The position numbers and the translations under genes are program-made. From assembly GCF_020164495.1 (NCBI RefSeq), contig NZ_JAIQYZ010000001.1, positions 868,001-932,000 of the forward strand: a stretch of DNA of 64,000 nucleotides, written 5' to 3'. The number at the start of each line of letters is the position of its first letter. Positions within the stretch are counted from its first letter, which is position 1. Below, piece after piece: positions 33,947 to 43,391 of this stretch. This DNA comes from Psychroflexus lacisalsi (GTDB lineage: Bacteria > Bacteroidota > Bacteroidia > Flavobacteriales > Flavobacteriaceae). The notes under the pieces were generated by a model, which was not told the DNA's origin, searched no databases, and worked only from the letters and a program-made list of their open reading frames with translations.

Positions 33947-34795
33947 TCAGTTTTTAACTTTTAGTTGTTGACCAATTTGAATGAGGTCATGCCCCAATTT
34001 ATTAATTACTTTCAATTCTTCAACTGAGATACCGAATTTTTCAGAAATATTATAAAGTGTATCTCCTTTTTTTACATTGTAAAATTCTGTTCCTGTGCTT
34101 ATTAATCTTTTAGGTTTAGGCAAAGGAATATTTGCTGTTTTACCCAAAACGGCTCTATCAAACTCGTTAAGTTGATAGCGCTCTATTAGGCTTATTAATT
34201 TTTCAGGATATCTTGGGTCTGTTGCATACCCAGCTTTTCTTAAGCCTCTGGCCCAAGCTTTGTAATTATCGCTATCATAATCAAATAGGAAATTATAACG
34301 TGTTCTCTCAAATAGAAATAAAGAGTGATCTCTAAATGAGAATTGAGGATTCGTATATTTCCTGAAGCATTCTTGAGCTTCATCATCATCGTGATACACT
34401 TTCTCACCCTCCCATCCGTTGCACTTTATCCCAAAATGATTGTTGGAACGTCGAGTTAAATTCCCGTTACCAGAGCCAGACTCAAGAATTCCTTGAGCTA
34501 TAGTAATGCTCGCGGGAATGCCGTACAATCTCATTTCTTCCTGAGCTATTCCGGCATAATTATAAATATACAGCTCAACTGCATTTAGATTGGTCAGGTC
34601 CTCATCTTGGATATCTTCATCCAGGTGATCTTCCAAATCAATATATTTATTGGGTTCGGATTGTTTTTCCTCAGTTTGGGTTTTTCGGTACTGATCTCGG
34701 TTTTTTTCTACTGAAGCTGTTTTCGCTTTCTTTGATGTTCCACAAGACATCATCATAAGCAGAAACAAAAAACTAAAAACGAAAGTATATTTCAT
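33947..34795 (-). CDS. Glucosaminidase lipoprotein with LysM domain
   Basis: A cell-wall hydrolase of 282 residues. The lipobox ends MMMSC (Cys18). The glucosaminidase (FlgJ/Acm2-like) domain at about 75-215 holds the catalytic glutamate in [10 protein letters not shown] and [14 protein letters not shown] single LysM repeat, [19 protein letters not shown], closes the protein at about 237-282 and binds peptidoglycan. It would act in the periplasm on glycan strands. Its start overlaps the stop of the upstream PLP-enzyme gene by 4 bases (ATGA). Confidence 0.93.
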   Translation of the reverse strand: MKYTFVFSFLFLLMMMSCGTSKKAKTASVEKNRDQYRKTQTEEKQSEPNKYIDLEDHLDEDIQDEDLTNLNAVELYIYNYAGIAQEEMRLYGIPASITIAQGILESGSGNGNLTRRSNNHFGIKCNGWEGEKVYHDDDEAQECFRKYTNPQFSFRDHSLFLFERTRYNFLFDYDSDNYKAWARGLRKAGYATDPRYPEKLISLIERYQLNEFDRAVLGKTANIPLPKPKRLISTGTEFYNVKKGDTLYNISEKFGISVEELKVINKLGHDLIQIGQQLKVKN

Positions 34796-35727
34796 AAGCT
34801 ATTAATAGTTTGTAATCCTTTTTGTTTTAAAGTTTGATTCATACCATCGACACCTTGAAGTCCTCCAGTATGAACCGCTAAAATACGAGTATTTTTAGGA
34901 AAAAACCCGGATTGAATCATGTCAAAAATGCCATAAAACATCTTCCCTGTATAAATAGGGTCGAGCGGAATATTGTAATTGCGTTGGAAAGTGTTAATGA
35001 ACTCAATCAATTCTGAAGTTACTTTTGCATAGCCTCCAAAATGATAATCAGTCTGAAGTGACCAGTTAGTTTTTTTTGTCCACTTTGAAACTTCTTTTTG
35101 AAGAAAATCACCCTTCAAAGCACTAAACCCTATACAGTGTTGATGGCTCTTAGAACCTTCAATTAGTCCGGCAAGAGTTCCGCCAGTTCCAACAGATGAA
35201 CATATCACGTCAAAATCATCTTCCTTTTCTATAATTTCTTGGCATCCTCTTATAGCAAGTAAATTGGTTCCCCCTTCAGGAATTATAAAAATTGATGGGT
35301 TCTTTTCGATCAGTGATTTTACAACTGGGATATTTTCTTTATTCCTATAATCACTTCTAGTGACAAAATAAAACTGCATCCCTTTTTGATGAGCGTAAAC
35401 CAAAGTCGGATTAGTCGATAAGGTTTTTTCTAAGTCCTTTCCCAATTCTTCCCCACGAATTATTCCAAAAGATTCAAGTCCTAAAATTGAACAAGCTTCT
35501 GCTGTCGCTGCAATATGATTAGAAAAAGCTCCCCCAAAAGTCAATATTTCTGAGTTTTTTCTTTTTTTAGCCTCAAGAAGATTATACTTTAATTTTCTAA
35601 ACTTATTTCCTGAAATTACGGGATGAATGAGGTCTTCACGTTTTATACACAAATCAATTCCATTAAAATTTCCAATACACTCTGTAACAGAATCATAGTT
35701 TTTTTCAAAAAAAGAAATTGAACTCAT
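34792..35727 (-). CDS. ACC deaminase / D-cysteine desulfhydrase family
   Basis: A 311-residue PLP enzyme of fold type II. The PLP lysine Lys42 is in VISGNKFRKLKYNL and the phosphate loop is in SSVGTGGTLAGL. True ACC deaminases and D-cysteine desulfhydrases share this fold, and the specific residues that separate them cannot be judged by eye; the family annotation is therefore kept broad. A TAATTTTG -7 box (35756-35749) lies upstream. It leads the operon with the glucosaminidase and hemL genes. Confidence 0.87.
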   Translation of the reverse strand: MSSISFFEKNYDSVTECIGNFNGIDLCIKREDLIHPVISGNKFRKLKYNLLEAKKRKNSEILTFGGAFSNHIAATAEACSILGLESFGIIRGEELGKDLEKTLSTNPTLVYAHQKGMQFYFVTRSDYRNKENIPVVKSLIEKNPSIFIIPEGGTNLLAIRGCQEIIEKEDDFDVICSSVGTGGTLAGLIEGSKSHQHCIGFSALKGDFLQKEVSKWTKKTNWSLQTDYHFGGYAKVTSELIEFINTFQRNYNIPLDPIYTGKMFYGIFDMIQSGFFPKNTRILAVHTGGLQGVDGMNQTLKQKGLQTINSL

Positions 35728-35801
35728 AATAACTTATAAAATAAAACTCAAAATTAAAGCCTTATCTTCGATTTAAAGAAAGGTTTAATTAAATTTGATA
35801 G

Positions 35802-35975
35802 ATGAATTACTTTAAAAAGCAAATTCCGCTCGAGGAAGGTGATTTTTATTTAACAAAAGAAGGTTACAGGTGTTTTACAGAACAATATCATTTAAAAAGA
35901 GGGTATTGCTGTAAAAGCGGATGCAGGCACTGTCCATACGGTTATGATAAGAAAAAACAAAACAATTGCAATTAG
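35802..35975 (+). CDS. DUF5522-family small protein
   Basis: A 57-residue protein starting at ATG 35802, five bases after a TAAATTTG -7 box (35790-35797). It reads MNYFKKQIPLEEGDFYLTK, then EGYRCFTEQYHLKRGYCCKS and GCRHCPYGYDKK. Five cysteines in YRCF, GYCCKSGCRHCPYGY suggest a small metal or iron-sulfur site, as in DUF5522 proteins. No function is known. It is divergent from the ACC-deaminase-like gene and too short for usual ORF cut-offs. Confidence 0.85.
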   Translation: MNYFKKQIPLEEGDFYLTKEGYRCFTEQYHLKRGYCCKSGCRHCPYGYDKKKQNNCN

Positions 35976-36059
35976 ATTTATCTAATTGCAACAAACGGCA
36001 TACTAATTGTTTTGTATTATTCAATAAATAATGAGATTAATCAATTAAAATATTAAAAC

Positions 36060-36596
36060 ATGAAACTATTAAAAGTAACATTAATTTTAATAAGTATAAT
36101 TTCATTCACTTCTTGTTCTTCTATAAAAGTCGCAACAGATTATGATAAAGAAATAGATTTTAATTTATATAATTCTTTTGCGTTTTATAAGCCAGGAATT
36201 GATGCTGCAGAGATTTCAGATTTAGATAAAAAAAGAATTCTTAGAGCTATTGAAAGAGAATTGGTAGCTAAAGAAATGGTAAAAACCACTAACCCTGATT
36301 TGTTGGTAAGTATTTTTACTGAAACTAGAGAAAATGTAAATATTTATCAGAATAATTTTGGATACGGTTGGGGCTGGAATCCATATTTCTGGGGACCGGG
36401 AGGTTTCAATACTGTATCTTCCAACATTGAAGGAACACTTTATATTGACTTAATAGATGCCAAAAAAAATGAGTTGGTTTGGCAGGGTTTAGGTACTGGG
36501 ATTTTAAGTCTAGACATGGATAAGAAAGAAGAAAAGATTAATGAAATAGTAAATAAAATAATGGAGAAATATCCTCCAGAAAGAGATCAGAAGTAA
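36060..36596 (+). CDS. DUF4136 lipoprotein
   Basis: A 178-residue lipoprotein (lipobox FTSC, Cys19). The DUF4136 domain follows: KVATDYDKEIDFNLYNSFAFY at the start, AIERELVAKEMVKTTNPDLLVSI in the middle, and EGTLYIDLIDAKKNELVWQG at the end. A Gly/Trp/Tyr-rich loop (GYGWGWNPYFWGPGG) lies at about 103-117. Members are outer-membrane lipoproteins without known function. It is alone, with a strong terminator after it. Confidence 0.88.
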   Translation: MKLLKVTLILISIISFTSCSSIKVATDYDKEIDFNLYNSFAFYKPGIDAAEISDLDKKRILRAIERELVAKEMVKTTNPDLLVSIFTETRENVNIYQNNFGYGWGWNPYFWGPGGFNTVSSNIEGTLYIDLIDAKKNELVWQGLGTGILSLDMDKKEEKINEIVNKIMEKYPPERDQK

Positions 36597-36625
36597 GTTC
36601 ATGGTTGTTTATTTAGTTTGTTAGG

Positions 36626-36668
36626 TAAAGCTGTACAAAAATGAAATCTTCATTTTGTACAGCTTTAT
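36626..36668 (+). terminator. Long terminator hairpin after DUF4136 gene
   Basis: AAAGCTGTACAAAAATGAA (36628-36646) pairs with TTCATTTTGTACAGCTTT (36649-36666) around a 2-base loop, with one bulged A, and is followed by ATTTTTTAA. The stem is long and nearly perfect. Confidence 0.8.
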
Positions 36669-36802
36669 TTTTTAAGCCTATATCAAAGGTTTGTCTTGAT
36701 TTTATTAAACAGACCTAAGCAACTTTTAAAGATTTTAATATAAATAAGTTCTAAGGCCTACCGTTATAAATTTCAGAGTTAGAGAGTTTTAAAAATATAT
36801 GT

Positions 36803-37297
36803 ATGAGTAGAGGATTTGTAAAAGAAAGTGATCAGGAAGAACCAATAGTTGTTCCTCCAAGAGCATCATTGCCAGATAATGAAATAAATTACGTGACTCC
36901 ACACGGAAAAAAGCTTTTGAATGAAGAGAAAAATTCTCTAGAGAAACAACGTGTAGAACTTGAGGTAAAAGATGAAACTGAGCGAAGACGTGAATTATCT
37001 TTAATAGATGGTAAACTCAAATTGTTGATGGAAAGATTAAAAACTGCTCAAATAATTGAACCTAAAAGTCAAAATCAGAATGAAGTAAGATTTGGTTCTA
37101 CGGTAAAGTTTAAAATGTACGGGAATTTACAAGAGTTCAAAATCGTTGGAGTAGATGAAGCCAATGTAAAGCTGAAAAAGATAGCATTTATATCTCCATT
37201 AGCTAAAGCGATGACTTCAAAAAAAGAAGGAGATAAATTTGATTTCAAACTCGGCGAAGAACGACGTCCAATAGAAATCATAAGCATCAAGTACTAA
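36803..37297 (+). CDS. GreA/GreB-family elongation factor
   Basis: A 164-residue transcript-cleavage factor that would enter the RNA polymerase secondary channel. The N-terminal coiled coil covers about 30-85 (THGKKLLNEEKNSLEKQRVE, RRRELSLIDGKLKLLMERL), and the C-terminal FKBP-like domain at about 90-164 has VRFGSTVKFKMYGNLQEF and ISPLAKAMTSKKEGD. The SPLAKAL-type block is clear. It is probably a second Gre-like protein besides a housekeeping GreA elsewhere. It is a single gene, convergent with the esterase gene. Confidence 0.87.
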   Translation: MSRGFVKESDQEEPIVVPPRASLPDNEINYVTPHGKKLLNEEKNSLEKQRVELEVKDETERRRELSLIDGKLKLLMERLKTAQIIEPKSQNQNEVRFGSTVKFKMYGNLQEFKIVGVDEANVKLKKIAFISPLAKAMTSKKEGDKFDFKLGEERRPIEIISIKY

Positions 37298-37357
37298 ACT
37301 TTATTTAAGACTTACCTTTTTATTCTTTTTAAATCTAAAAAATGATTCCTCATAAAT

Positions 37358-37999
37358 TTACATTTCAGAAATTTTCTTGATACTTTCTGGATGTACCACA
37401 TGTTTTCCATTGAATTTAATCACCTCTGGGACGTTAGGAAAGATTTGTCTTGCCAGTTGAAGTTGGGAATAAATCCTATCTTTTGTTAGGTATTCATCCT
37501 GAGTTCCGTAGATGATTGATGTTTTTAAGTTGGGAAGATATGCAAAGCTGGTTGAGTCAAATTCACTAGGAATGCTCCCTGAATGGATCACCAAATGATC
37601 ACAATTAACTTTATGTTGTGCCAGCCAACGAGTCACCACAGAAACTCCTTGTGAAAACCCCAAAAGAATAATGTTTTTACCCTCTGGCAATTTCTCTGTT
37701 TGTAATATTGCGTCAAGATAATTCAGAACATTTTCAATCTCCTGCTCTCTATTTTCTTTGGTAAGCCATGAGGCGCCGACATATTTGTAAGCTTTTGTTT
37801 GATAATACTTTGAAGGCGCTTGTGGTGCAATGACATAGTTTAATTCTGGGTCAAGATTTTCGAAATAACTGATAAAAAATTTACTCAAAAAACCAATGCC
37901 GTGGCAAGCTATCCAAACATTTTTGGTTTCTTGAGTAAGTGTGTTAAGAGTAGAGTAGGTGTTTGTGGTTTCATAATTAACGTTTTTAGTAAGGCTCAC
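37358..37999 (-). CDS. Alpha/beta hydrolase (carboxylesterase-like)
   Basis: A 213-residue cytosolic esterase of the phospholipase/carboxylesterase group. The triad reads Ser116 in LLGFSQGVS, Asp168 in YGTQDEYL and His200 in FNGKHVVHPES. The oxyanion region is ACHGIGFLSKFF. Substrate is unknown; small acyl esters are likely for this family. It is divergent from the GH113-like gene, with 55 bases between the starts. Confidence 0.87.
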   Translation of the reverse strand: MSLTKNVNYETTNTYSTLNTLTQETKNVWIACHGIGFLSKFFISYFENLDPELNYVIAPQAPSKYYQTKAYKYVGASWLTKENREQEIENVLNYLDAILQTEKLPEGKNIILLGFSQGVSVVTRWLAQHKVNCDHLVIHSGSIPSEFDSTSFAYLPNLKTSIIYGTQDEYLTKDRIYSQLQLARQIFPNVPEVIKFNGKHVVHPESIKKISEM

Positions 38000-38054
38000 T
38001 TCACTTAAAATTTAAAAATTTTCAAACCAAAGTAAATGTTTAATTTTGTTTGAC

Positions 38055-39074
38055 ATGAAATTTTCAAGACTTTATCTTATCATATTTTTCATGCTCAACA
38101 ATTTTCTGTTGGTATTTGCTCAAGACAAGTCCTTGACTAAAATTAATGGAATGAGCATGGTAGCTTCAAGATCAACTATAAATGATGCTAATGCTAAAGA
38201 CCTTCGAGATATTGGAAGTAATTATATAGCTGTAATGCCTTATGCTTTCATGCCTAAAGCAGAAAAAGCTCAACTATTTTTTGATACCAAAAGACAATGG
38301 ATTGGAGAAACCCTTGCAGGAATAGAATCTGATGTGGAAACCCTACAAGCATTGGGATTGAAAGTTATGATAAAGCCTCATATCTGGATTGCAAGCGGGG
38401 CTTTTACAGGCAATATTGCAATGACTTCTGAGGAAGATTGGATCCAATTCGAAGAGAATTACAAAGCCTATATTTTAGCATTTGCAAGTATGGCTGAAAA
38501 AAATAAAGTTTCACTTTTTTGTTTAGGAACAGAATTGAACAGTTTTGTTTCGGAAAGAACAGAATTTTGGTGTGAGCTTATTGAAGAAGTGAAATCCATT
38601 TATTCTGGAAAGCTAACTTATGCCGAAAATTGGGATAAATATGATGATGTTATATTTTGGGATAGTTTAGACTACATTGGAATTGATGCCTATTTTCCAA
38701 TCTCTGAAAATAAAACTCCAAGTGTAGAGAAAGTCAATTTTGCTTGGCATGGATTGAAAAGTGCTTTAAAGTCCTTTTCTAAAGATTATAATTCTAAAAT
38801 ACTTTTTACTGAATATGGTTATAGGAGTATTGATTATGCAGGTAAAGAGCCCTGGGAGTCTTCAAGAAAAGAAGTCTCAGGCAATGAAACAGCGCAGCTT
38901 AATTTATTAAAAGGCTTACATCAAAGTATTTGGGATGAAGATTGGTTCGCAGGTGGTTTTTTATGGAAATGGTTTCCGAATTATAATTCCGATTCTAACA
39001 GGCATCATAATCGCTTTACGACTCAGGGAAAAATCTCTGAAAGCTATTTGAAGTCTTTTTTCAAAAAAATATAA
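38055..39074 (+). CDS. GH113-like glycoside hydrolase
   Basis: An exported TIM-barrel enzyme of 339 residues. The signal peptide is likely cut after FAQ in NNFLLVFAQDKS. The candidate acid/base Glu160 lies in FCLGTELNSFV and the nucleophile Glu253 in ILFTEYGYRS, both at beta-strand ends as in GH113 beta-mannanases. I chose ATG 38055; the in-frame TTG 9 bases earlier lies inside the TAATTTTG -7 box (38041-38048). Mannan or a related glycan is the expected substrate from the family, though no polysaccharide-utilisation genes flank it. Confidence 0.82.
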   Translation: MKFSRLYLIIFFMLNNFLLVFAQDKSLTKINGMSMVASRSTINDANAKDLRDIGSNYIAVMPYAFMPKAEKAQLFFDTKRQWIGETLAGIESDVETLQALGLKVMIKPHIWIASGAFTGNIAMTSEEDWIQFEENYKAYILAFASMAEKNKVSLFCLGTELNSFVSERTEFWCELIEEVKSIYSGKLTYAENWDKYDDVIFWDSLDYIGIDAYFPISENKTPSVEKVNFAWHGLKSALKSFSKDYNSKILFTEYGYRSIDYAGKEPWESSRKEVSGNETAQLNLLKGLHQSIWDEDWFAGGFLWKWFPNYNSDSNRHHNRFTTQGKISESYLKSFFKKI

Positions 39075-39170
39075 ATCTAAACTAAATTCCATAAAAGTCT
39101 TTTAAAATATTCTGTATTAATAGCAGTGATGGCTTTGCTTTCGTAATTTTGTGAATTCAATTTTTGAAAA

Positions 39171-39590
39171 ATGGATAAACAAAAGATATTAGAGCAGTGC
39201 AATGCTTATACCAAAAATACGTTGATGGAAACCCTAGATATTTCCTACGTAGATGTAGGTGAAGATTTCCTTGTTGCAAGGATGCCAGTGACCCCAAAAG
39301 TACATCAGCCGGATGGAGTTCTACACGGAGGAGCCATGGTAGCTCTCGCAGAAAGTGTTGGAAGCGCCGCTTGTTTTGTTTTTTTGGACACTAAAAAATT
39401 CATGATTCGTGGTTTGGAAATTTCTGCAAACCACGTGAGGAGTTTAAGTTCAGGTAATGTGTTTGCCACTGCAAAGTTTATTCATAAGGGGAGAACCACT
39501 CAGGTTTGGGATATCAAGTTGACAGATGTTGAAAACAGACTTATTTCAGCAGTAAAGTTGACAACCATTGCTCTACCTAAAGCAAGCTAA
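39171..39590 (+). CDS. PaaI/MenI-like hot-dog thioesterase
   Basis: A 139-residue thioesterase. The active-site block HQPDGVLHGGAMVALAES places the catalytic glutamate at Glu61, the layout of E. coli MenI (YdiI). Followed directly by menF and menD, it most likely hydrolyses 1,4-dihydroxy-2-naphthoyl-CoA in menaquinone synthesis; a phenylacetyl-CoA-type role is the alternative. Its TAA overlaps the menF ATG by one base. A TAATTTTG -7 box lies at 39144-39151. Confidence 0.85.
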   Translation: MDKQKILEQCNAYTKNTLMETLDISYVDVGEDFLVARMPVTPKVHQPDGVLHGGAMVALAESVGSAACFVFLDTKKFMIRGLEISANHVRSLSSGNVFATAKFIHKGRTTQVWDIKLTDVENRLISAVKLTTIALPKAS

Positions 39591-40690
39591 TGCAAAAACT
39601 ACGGGAACATATTGAGGAGGCCTGGACTTCACAATTGCCTTTTGTGGCTTATCATCTCCCAAACGCAAGTGACGTCCGCTGTTTTTTTCCAAAGGATTCA
39701 GAGCTACGTCACCTTCAGCGTTACGATGAGTCTGGATTTATATTCTCGGCTTTTGAGCCTTTATCCCAACCCATCGTCTTTCCTGAAGCTATTTCTGAGG
39801 TTTTAAAGTTTGAGCTCATCGATTATGAAGTGGAATCGCAAAGCAAATTCAGAATAAAAGAAGATCCTGGCGAAAAAGATGAATACATAAAACTGGTAGC
39901 CAATGCGATAGATCAAATTAAGACTGATGAGGTAAGAAAGATTGTGGTTTCTAGAAAGATCTCTGCAGACTATGATTTGCAAAATCCGGTTGAATTATTG
40001 CTGAAATTGATACAGTTCTATCCCGAAGCTTTTACCTATGTTTGGTTTCATCCTGAAGTAGGATTGTGGGCCGGCGCATCTCCGGAATTTCTTGCTAAAA
40101 CTCACAGAACACAGTTTAAAACTATGGCGCTGGCTGGAACTAAGCGAGTAGGGGAAGACAGAGATTGGACCGAAAAGGAGCTGGATGAGCAACAAATCGT
40201 GACTGATGAAATTGTAAACGGGCTAAAAAAACATACAAAAACCCTTGAGGTTTCTGAGCGAAATACAGATAAAGCAGGAGAGCTTCTGCATTTAAGAACG
40301 GATATTACGGCGACTCTGGAATCATCGAATCTGGGGGATGTTTTAAAACAGTTACATCCTACTCCGGCAGTTTGCGGTTTGCCTAAAGAAAAGGCTTATC
40401 AGTATTTGAAGGCTAATGAAAATTATGAAAGGCAGTTTTATGCTGGATATTTTGGAGAGCTCAACATGCCGTATCATAACCAAAGATCCAGTAGAACCAG
40501 GAATCAAGAAAATCAAGCTTATAAATCTATAGTTAGGGCTTCCAATTTGTACGTTAACTTGCGCTGTATGAGTTATGCAGACGAAAAAATTAATATATAT
40601 GTGGGCGGTGGCATCACAAAAGACAGCAATCCCGAAGATGAATGGACAGAAACAGTCAATAAATCTAGGACGATGTTAAAAGTGCTATAA
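39590..40690 (+). CDS. menF: Isochorismate synthase
   Basis: Converts chorismate to isochorismate, the first step of menaquinone synthesis. The 366 residues end in the chorismate-binding domain, with KIVVSRKI, LAGTKRVGEDRDWTEKELDEQ, LHPTPAVCGLPKEKA and YAGYFGELN, the standard family blocks with the Mg-binding glutamates. The N-terminal ~100 residues are shorter than in E. coli MenF (431), as is usual in Bacteroidetes. It is coupled to the upstream thioesterase gene and 51 bases ahead of menD. Salicylate or siderophore use is less likely in this context. Confidence 0.92.
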   Translation: MQKLREHIEEAWTSQLPFVAYHLPNASDVRCFFPKDSELRHLQRYDESGFIFSAFEPLSQPIVFPEAISEVLKFELIDYEVESQSKFRIKEDPGEKDEYIKLVANAIDQIKTDEVRKIVVSRKISADYDLQNPVELLLKLIQFYPEAFTYVWFHPEVGLWAGASPEFLAKTHRTQFKTMALAGTKRVGEDRDWTEKELDEQQIVTDEIVNGLKKHTKTLEVSERNTDKAGELLHLRTDITATLESSNLGDVLKQLHPTPAVCGLPKEKAYQYLKANENYERQFYAGYFGELNMPYHNQRSSRTRNQENQAYKSIVRASNLYVNLRCMSYADEKINIYVGGGITKDSNPEDEWTETVNKSRTMLKVL

Positions 40691-40741
40691 TAAATTGTAA
40701 GACTATAGCTATTTAGAAATCTCCCCTCTTATTTTAGCATT

Positions 40742-42499
40742 ATGAATCAGATCTATTCTAGCATTCCAACAGCTCAACTAATCGTCGAACTTTGTGTTTT
40801 GAATGGCATAGAGCATGTAGTAATCTCGCCAGGTTCCAGAAATGCACCTTTAACGATAACACTAGCAAATCATCCCAAAATAAATGCCTACAGTATTGTT
40901 GATGAACGTTGTGCTGGTTTTTTTGCACTTGGCATGACTCAGCGTTTCAATGCTCCTGTGGCTGTGGTTTGTACTTCTGGTTCAGCGCTATTGAATTATT
41001 ATCCAGCAGTATCAGAAGCATTCTACAGCAATTTACCCTTGGTAGTGATATCTGCAGACAGGCCTCCGCACTTAATAGATGTCGGAGATGGACAAACCAT
41101 AAGACAGCCAAATGTTTTTAAAAATCATATTTTGTACTCAGCTAACCTAAAATCTGATTTTCATAATTCTGGAGATCAATCTATTTTAGATTTCAATACT
41201 AAAGAAACTCACAAAGCACTTCAAACTGCTATATGGAATCAGGGACCAGTCCACATAAACGCTCCTTTTGATGAGCCACTTTACAATAAAACAGATCAGT
41301 TGGATTTTACAATCCCCAAATTGGCGTCTTTGAAACCAAATAGTGCTAAAATCGATGTTTCAGATTTTATTAATTCTTGGAATACTTCGTCTAAAAAATT
41401 GGTTTTAGTAGGGGTGAATTTGGATGAAAAAATTGATGAAAGTTTCCTCGAACTGTTTTCGGAAGACCCTTCTGTTATTGTCATGACTGAAATTACTTCT
41501 AATATATCAGACAGAAATTTCTTTACAAATATAGACTCAATTTTAGCTCCTATCGAGTCAGAAGCTAATACTGAAAAATTATTTGAGGCGCTACAGCCAG
41601 ACATGCTTATTACCTTTGGAGGATTAATTGTATCCAAAAAGATTAAAAAGTTTCTAAGACAATTTCAGCCTAAAAAGCATTTCCATATCGATCCAAGAGA
41701 AGCAAATGATACCTTTTTCTGCTTGACTCAGCATTTTGAAACTTCGGTCAATTCTTTTTTTGAAAAATCTAATTCATCACTAACCAAAATCGAGTCTTCC
41801 TATTTTGAAAGCTGGAATGCCATTCGATTGAAAACTCTGTTGTATAGAAAACATTATAAAAATGAAATTGGATTTACTGATTTTGCTTTTTACTATAGTT
41901 TATTTGAGCATTTACCTCAAGATGAAACAGTTCATTTTGCCAACAGTTCCAGTATTCGTTATGCAAATTTGTTTGATTCCAGACGAGAAATCAAGGCTTT
42001 TGCCAACAGGGGAACTAGTGGCATAGATGGAAGCACCTCTACAGCCATTGGCTATGCAGTCGCCAGCCAAGAGCCAACGACATTGGTAACTGGCGATCTT
42101 AGTTTTTTCTATGATTCCAATGCACTTTGGAATAACTATATTCCTAAAAATTTTAAAATCATTCTTCTTAATAATTCTGGCGGTGGTATTTTTAGAATAC
42201 TTCCTGGAAATAAAGATGAAGACTATTTTGCCAATTATTTTGAAACTACGCATAACCTCAACGCCAAACAACTGTGTGAGATGTATCAATTACAGTATAC
42301 AGTAGCGCATGATTTAGTGGATGTTGACAGAGAATTACCTTTATTTTTTAAAAGAAATAGATCTCCACAATTGATCGAAATCTTCACACCAAGATTGGAA
42401 AATGATAAAGTGCTTCTTGGGTATTTTGACTATCTGAGAAAGCATATTGACTTCCAGTCGGTTTTAAATTTTAAAACAACAGAGTCCACTTCAAACTAA
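40742..42499 (+). CDS. menD: SEPHCHC synthase (MenD)
   Basis: Thiamine-diphosphate enzyme that joins isochorismate with the succinic semialdehyde unit of 2-oxoglutarate in menaquinone synthesis. All 585 residues are in family range. The Pyr domain begins with VISPGSRNAPLTI, the Mg/ThDP block is VTGDLSFFYDSNALWNN with LLNNSGGGIFRILPG, and the C-terminus is as expected. menB, menC and menE are not in the window, so the pathway is completed elsewhere. The following S1-domain gene is 51 bases downstream. Confidence 0.95.
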   Translation: MNQIYSSIPTAQLIVELCVLNGIEHVVISPGSRNAPLTITLANHPKINAYSIVDERCAGFFALGMTQRFNAPVAVVCTSGSALLNYYPAVSEAFYSNLPLVVISADRPPHLIDVGDGQTIRQPNVFKNHILYSANLKSDFHNSGDQSILDFNTKETHKALQTAIWNQGPVHINAPFDEPLYNKTDQLDFTIPKLASLKPNSAKIDVSDFINSWNTSSKKLVLVGVNLDEKIDESFLELFSEDPSVIVMTEITSNISDRNFFTNIDSILAPIESEANTEKLFEALQPDMLITFGGLIVSKKIKKFLRQFQPKKHFHIDPREANDTFFCLTQHFETSVNSFFEKSNSSLTKIESSYFESWNAIRLKTLLYRKHYKNEIGFTDFAFYYSLFEHLPQDETVHFANSSSIRYANLFDSRREIKAFANRGTSGIDGSTSTAIGYAVASQEPTTLVTGDLSFFYDSNALWNNYIPKNFKIILLNNSGGGIFRILPGNKDEDYFANYFETTHNLNAKQLCEMYQLQYTVAHDLVDVDRELPLFFKRNRSPQLIEIFTPRLENDKVLLGYFDYLRKHIDFQSVLNFKTTESTSN

Positions 42500-42550
42500 G
42501 TCAGTTTCAATTTTAAATTTGATTACTTTTGCATTCTAAATTATTTTTGA

Positions 42551-43390
42551 ATGTTAGACTTAGGCGTAAAGCATACCTTAACTATTGATAGAGATACCCC
42601 TCCTGGATTATTTTTAAAAAATGAAGCTGGAGATGAAGTTCTTCTTCCCAACAAATACAAACCAAGTCATTTTGAAATTGGAGATGAGCTTGAGGTGTTT
42701 GTTTACTTGGATTTTGATGAGCGTCCTGTAGCTACTTCGCTGGAGCCAAAAGTAATGCTAGACGAATTTGCTTATCTCACTTGTGTAGATAGCAATGATT
42801 TTGGAGCTTTTCTGGATTGGGGACTAGAAAAACATCTTTTTGTTCCGCACATGGAGCAAGCTTATAAAATGCTGAAAGGAGAGCAATATCTTATTTTTTG
42901 TTACCTGGATGAGCAAACCAATCGTCTTGTGGCTTCAAGTCGCGTTAATAAATTTGTTGATAATTCAATTTTAACGGTGGAGCACTTTGATGATGTGGAT
43001 TTAATCGTAACTAACCCAACAGAAATGGGTTATAATGTAATCATTAATGAAATCCATATTGGATTACTCTACAAAGATGAGGTTTTTCAAGATTTGAAAA
43101 CTGGGGATCGTCTTAAAGGTATCATTAAAAAAATAAGACCTGATAATAAGATTGATGTTTCTCTGCAGCGTCCTGGTTATAGAGGTATTGAGCCAAATGC
43201 CCAAAAAGTCATGGAAGTATTGGAAGCAACCGAAGACGGCTTTCTACCATTACATGATAAATCCAAACCTGAGTTGATTTATGATACTGTCCATCTAAGT
43301 AAAAAGGCTTTCAAAAAAGCAATTGGTACTTTATACAAAGAGCGTCAAATTACTATTGAAAATGGCGTTGGAATTTTTCTTACAAAGTAA
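42551..43390 (+). CDS. CvfB-like S1 RNA-binding protein
   Basis: A 279-residue RNA-binding protein. Three S1-like beta-barrels (about 5-65, 68-140, 142-210) precede a winged helix (about 215-279); DFGAFLDWGLEKHLFVP and GDRLKGIIKKIRPDNKIDVSLQ are the typical S1 strands, and KSKPELIYDTVHLSKKAFK begins the last domain. The Gram-positive CvfB protein of this type affects virulence gene expression. It lies after menD and may share its transcript, but a TACTTTTG box (42524-42531) could start it separately. Confidence 0.88.
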   Translation: MLDLGVKHTLTIDRDTPPGLFLKNEAGDEVLLPNKYKPSHFEIGDELEVFVYLDFDERPVATSLEPKVMLDEFAYLTCVDSNDFGAFLDWGLEKHLFVPHMEQAYKMLKGEQYLIFCYLDEQTNRLVASSRVNKFVDNSILTVEHFDDVDLIVTNPTEMGYNVIINEIHIGLLYKDEVFQDLKTGDRLKGIIKKIRPDNKIDVSLQRPGYRGIEPNAQKVMEVLEATEDGFLPLHDKSKPELIYDTVHLSKKAFKKAIGTLYKERQITIENGVGIFLTK

Positions 43391-43391
43391 T

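Noticed and set aside
41912-42289. 125-codon minus-strand frame inside menD
   Set aside because: Opposite the ThDP-binding region of menD, without motif or independent promoter.
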